A DNA stretch of 9,436 nucleotides, from the NCBI GenBank assembly GCA_026397695.1, contig JAPLUJ010000406.1:1-9436 (forward strand), read 5' to 3'. Source of the stretch: Verrucomicrobiota bacterium. Its GTDB lineage: Bacteria; Verrucomicrobiota; Verrucomicrobiia; Verrucomicrobiales; Akkermansiaceae. Made by a program: the position numbers and the translations under genes. This document shows positions 7,648 to 9,436 of this stretch, in pieces. The notes beneath the pieces were generated by a model. The model saw only the letters and a program-made list of their open reading frames with translations. It was not told where the DNA came from and ran no database searches. Numbering within the stretch: the stretch's first letter is position 1; every line of letters starts with the position of its first letter.

Positions 7648-7654
7648 GGGCTAG
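7630..7654 (+). repeat. CTAGGGG heptamer array, left (3 units plus CTAG)
   Basis: Three perfect CTAGGGG units followed by CTAG. The array overlaps the argD 3' end; the argD stop codon is the TAG at 7645-7647. It is exactly complementary to any 25-nt stretch of pure CTAGCCC units in the right array, so the two form an inverted pair. With the preceding GGGA it gives four G-tracts separated by 3-4 nt (7626-7650), a G-quadruplex motif on the plus strand and in the argD mRNA. Confidence 0.95.
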
Positions 7655-7659
7655 CAAAA

Positions 7660-7695
7660 AATAAGAATAAGAATAAGGATAAGAATAAGAACAAG
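7660..7695 (+). repeat. AATAAG hexamer array (6 units)
   Basis: Six hexamers in a row: four AATAAG, one GATAAG and one AACAAG, followed by a partial AAG. The array starts 5 nt after the left heptamer array and ends 20 nt before the four-helix-bundle start codon, so it would lie in that gene's leader. It mirrors in position, strand composition and unit length the CTCTTC array on the other side of the gene. Confidence 0.9.
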
Positions 7696-7715
7696 AAGCG
7701 GAAAGCAAGCGGGCA

Positions 7716-8084
7716 ATGCATGTTCAATATTATCGTGATCTATTGGTATGGCAAAAGGCCATGGACCTATGCGTGGAAGTTCACAACGTGACACTTACTT
7801 TTCCAAAGCATGAAATGTTTTGTCTAAGTGCACAATTGAATCGCGCGATGGTATCGGTGCCCTCAAATATTGCGGAGGGGCATGGCAGACGCACCACTCC
7901 TGATTTCATTCATTTTCTCTTCATCACCCGCGGCTCTCTCAACGAAGTTGAAACACAACTCACGCTAGCCATGCGCTATAACTATCTGCCGGAAACCGAT
8001 CATGACGCACTTCTCGAACGCTGCGGGGAAGTTGGGCGCATGCTCCATGGCTTGATCGACTCCCTGGAGCGCCGCCTTTCCTAA
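7716..8084 (+). CDS. Four-helix-bundle protein of the 23S rRNA-IVS (S23-like) family
   Basis: The 122-residue product matches the four-helix-bundle family typified by proteins encoded in intervening sequences of 23S rRNA genes and related to Avd of diversity-generating retroelements. Signatures are the opening YYRDLLVWQKAMDLCVEV, then FPKHEMFCLSAQLNRAMVSVPSNIAEGHGR (residues ~29-58 contain this with the conserved SVPSNIAEG core), followed by FLFITRGSLNEVETQL and two further helices. Length is normal for the family (about 110-130). Its biochemical role is unknown; the basic bundle of Avd binds nucleic acid and a reverse transcriptase, but no reverse transcriptase or template repeat is present here. 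The ATG at 7716 gives the usual N terminus; only a weak purine-rich leader precedes it. The gene is visibly more A+T-rich than argD and argF, consistent with separate acquisition. Confidence 0.92.
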   Translation: MHVQYYRDLLVWQKAMDLCVEVHNVTLTFPKHEMFCLSAQLNRAMVSVPSNIAEGHGRRTTPDFIHFLFITRGSLNEVETQLTLAMRYNYLPETDHDALLERCGEVGRMLHGLIDSLERRLS

Positions 8085-8113
8085 CATCTTACCTCGCACC
8101 CTGACCCCTCTCC

Positions 8114-8139
8114 CTCTTCCTCTTCCTCTTCCTCTTCCT
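8114..8139 (+). repeat. CTCTTC hexamer array (4 units plus partial)
   Basis: Four perfect CTCTTC units and a trailing CT run directly into the right heptamer array. On the minus strand this reads as GAAGAG repeats, the purine-rich counterpart of the AATAAG array on the other side of the four-helix-bundle gene. Confidence 0.9.
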
Positions 8140-8269
8140 CTAGCCCCTAGCCCCTAGCCCCTAGCCCCTAGCCCCTAGCCCCTAGTCCCTAGTCCCTAGC
8201 CCCTAGTCCCTAGCCCCTAGCCCCTAGCCCCTAGCCCCTAGCCCCTAGCCCCTAGCCCCTAGTCCCTAG
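8140..8269 (+). repeat. CTAGCCC heptamer array, right (18 units plus CTAG)
   Basis: Eighteen consecutive heptamers fill 8140-8265: fourteen CTAGCCC and four CTAGTCC (at 8182, 8189, 8203 and 8259), followed by CTAG. The minus strand reads (GGGCTAG)n with tracts of four G spaced by CTA, so the template strand for argF can form several G-quadruplexes. The array fills the space where the argF promoter or ribosome binding site would normally be; the argF ATG follows 5 nt after it. Units are contiguous with no unique spacers, so this is a microsatellite-like tandem repeat and not a CRISPR. Confidence 0.97.
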
Positions 8270-8274
8270 GTCCC

Positions 8275-9168
8275 ATGAAACACCTCCTTTCCATTGAACA
8301 ACTCAGCGTCAGGGAAATCCACGGTTTGTTGGATTCAGCCGCGCATCTCAAATTGCAGCGTGGCCGGGACGGCAAACAGCTTGCCGGCCAAACCTGGGCA
8401 CTCATTTTCACCAAATCCTCGACCCGCACCCGGGTATCATTCGAAGTGGGCATCCGTGAACTCGGCGGGTTTCCGATGTTTCTATCAAAAAACGACATCC
8501 AGCTCGGCCGCGGCGAACTGGTTAAGGATACCGCCCGCGTGCTCGGCCGCATGGTCCACGGAGCGATCATCCGCACCTTCGCCCAGCAGGATGTGGTCGA
8601 GTTTGCGCAATACTCCGGCATTCCAACCATCAATGCGCTCACCGATGACGAGCATCCCTGCCAGATCCTGGCAGACCTGCTCACCGTCCGGGAAAAACTC
8701 GGCGGCTGGGAAGGCCGCAAGATCGCCTTCATCGGCGATGGCTTTTCAAACATGGCACGTTCGTGGATGTGGGCCGCCAAACACCTGGGTTTCGAGCTCG
8801 CCATCGCCGCGCCCGTTGCCTGCCAACCGCCTGCGGATTATCTAACAAAACTAGGCGCGTCCAATGTGACAGTCACCGGCGATCCTCTAACAGCCACGCG
8901 CGACGCGCATGTCATTAACACCGACGTTTGGCTCTCAATGGGCCAAGAGGACCAGCAGGACAAGGAACGCGAGTTCGCCGGATTCGAAGTGAACTCCGCT
9001 TTGCTCGCCCACGCCGCGCCGGATCACATTGTGCTGCACTGTCTGCCCGCCTACCGTGGCAAGGAAATCAGCGAAGACATCCTCGAACTCCACGCCGCCA
9101 CGATCTTCCAGCAGGCCGAAAACCGCCTCCACGCGCAGAAGGCCATCCTGGTTGCACTCGGCCGGTGA
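8275..9168 (+). CDS. argF: Ornithine carbamoyltransferase (anabolic)
   Basis: The 297-residue product makes citrulline from ornithine and carbamoyl phosphate in arginine synthesis. Family motifs are all present: carbamoyl-phosphate-binding STRTR at 49-53 (FTKSSTRTRVSFE), HPCQ at 127-130, the second-domain FIGDGFSNM at 152-160, the ornithine-binding DVWLSMG at 217-223, and HCLPAYRG at 255-262 with the catalytic cysteine. Length is at the short end of the usual 300-335. Pairing with argD points to a biosynthetic rather than catabolic enzyme. The ATG at 8275 gives the typical N terminus (KHLLSIEQLS). No Shine-Dalgarno sequence precedes it, because the preceding 130 nt are heptamer repeat; expression probably depends on read-through from argD or on a start within the cassette. 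Confidence 0.96.
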   Translation: MKHLLSIEQLSVREIHGLLDSAAHLKLQRGRDGKQLAGQTWALIFTKSSTRTRVSFEVGIRELGGFPMFLSKNDIQLGRGELVKDTARVLGRMVHGAIIRTFAQQDVVEFAQYSGIPTINALTDDEHPCQILADLLTVREKLGGWEGRKIAFIGDGFSNMARSWMWAAKHLGFELAIAAPVACQPPADYLTKLGASNVTVTGDPLTATRDAHVINTDVWLSMGQEDQQDKEREFAGFEVNSALLAHAAPDHIVLHCLPAYRGKEISEDILELHAATIFQQAENRLHAQKAILVALGR

Positions 9169-9198
9169 CGAAGATTCATTGTAGATATTGCTAGGAAA

Positions 9199-9240
9199 TT
9201 GCTTTTGAGGTGAAGGCCGTTGGAAGAGCCGGTGGCCGGA
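9199..9240 (-). repeat. 42-bp dispersed repeat, copy 2 (inverted)
   Basis: The minus strand of this segment matches 5942-5983 at 39 of 42 positions. It lies 30 nt after the argF stop in the space between convergent genes. The self-complementary CCGGTGGCCGG could form a small hairpin, but no U-run follows it, so a terminator role is unsupported. The rest of 9169-9303 shows no gene that I can support. Confidence 0.8.
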
Positions 9241-9303
9241 CCCTGGTCTTTATACACATCTCCTAACCCCGGAGCAAAGCGACAACCACTCAGCACAACA
9301 TCC

Positions 9304-9436
9304 TCACTCCGGCCACACAATCCTTGGCAACTTCCCGCCCCACTGCGGTAACGACACATCAAAGAAAAACTTGCCTCCTCCCATACGCCCCTTGCCAGCC
9401 GGATTGATGTGGATCCGCTCAAGCGAGCCATCGCTA
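9304..9436 (-). CDS. C-terminal end of an unidentified protein (runs off right edge)
   Basis: The minus strand has a frame open from the window edge to the TGA at 9304-9306, giving 43 residues that end FFFDVSLPQWGGKLPRIVWPE. It begins with SDGSLERIHINPAGKGRMGGGK in sense, and codon choice looks natural. It is convergent with argF. The competing frame over the same bases (9051-9431 on the minus strand) runs back through the repeat and into argF antisense, and reads as low-quality arginine/serine-rich sequence. The fragment is too short to identify; existence is likely, function unknown. Confidence 0.55.
   Translation of the reverse strand, partial: SDGSLERIHINPAGKGRMGGGKFFFDVSLPQWGGKLPRIVWPE

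Larger units (their letters stand above)
7630..8270 (+). mobile_element. Candidate four-helix-bundle cassette bounded by inverted heptamer arrays
   Basis: Reading inward from both ends gives the same order: CTAGGGG heptamers, then a purine-rich hexamer array on the inward strand, then unique sequence holding one gene. The element sits exactly between the argD stop and the argF start, and its unique part is more A+T-rich than either neighbour. These facts are seen in the sequence. That the unit moves or was inserted as a block is inference: there is no transposase, no target duplication that I can identify, and the unequal array lengths (3 versus 18) suggest later slippage. Confidence 0.4.

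Noticed and set aside
7716..8084. Avd protein of a diversity-generating retroelement
   Set aside because: The protein family is related, but there is no reverse transcriptase, template repeat or variable target gene in the window.
8140..8269. CRISPR array
   Set aside because: The repeats are 7 nt and contiguous with no unique spacers, and no cas genes are present.
9051..9431. 126-codon minus-strand frame antisense to the argF end
   Set aside because: It runs through the dispersed repeat and into argF antisense. The alternative frame ending at 9304 reads as a more natural protein tail.

Overview
The window is a 9.4 kb piece of a bacterial chromosome, moderately GC-rich. The organism is probably a member of the Verrucomicrobiota or a close relative. 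This is inferred from the mix of an arginine gene pair, a fucosidase remnant, a large secreted protein of unknown function and weak ribosome binding sites; no ribosomal or phylogenetic marker is present to settle it.

Layout, left to right. (1) 1-1046, minus strand: the first ~348 codons of a secreted protein that runs off the left edge. (2) 1047-1327: a divergent intergenic region with a GC-rich hairpin and a candidate promoter/operator. (3) 1328-5799, plus strand: a tightly coupled three-gene operon. It encodes a LexA-family self-cleaving repressor, a ~1036-residue N6-adenine-type DNA methyltransferase, and a 243-residue protein carrying a clear PD-(D/E)XK nuclease motif. The genes are separated by 3 nt and then overlap by 4 nt. 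I read it as a restriction-modification or defence island whose control gene is a DNA-damage-type repressor rather than a classical C protein. (4) 5800-6361: a short scar with a 42-bp dispersed repeat, then the frameshifted C-terminal remnant of a GH29 alpha-L-fucosidase-like gene, as if the defence island had replaced the rest of that gene. (5) 6385-9168: argD (acetylornithine aminotransferase) and argF (ornithine carbamoyltransferase), two steps of arginine biosynthesis. A ~640-bp cassette separates them. It holds a four-helix-bundle (23S rRNA-IVS/S23-like) gene bounded by purine/pyrimidine hexamer repeats and by oppositely oriented CTAGGGG heptamer arrays (3 units left, 18 units right). The argD stop codon lies inside the left array and the argF start codon lies 5 nt after the right array. 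(6) 9169-9436: an intergenic region with the second, inverted copy of the 42-bp repeat, then the last 43 codons of a minus-strand gene.

The two points most worth following are the LexA-methyltransferase-nuclease operon and the heptamer-bounded four-helix-bundle cassette wedged precisely between argD and argF.
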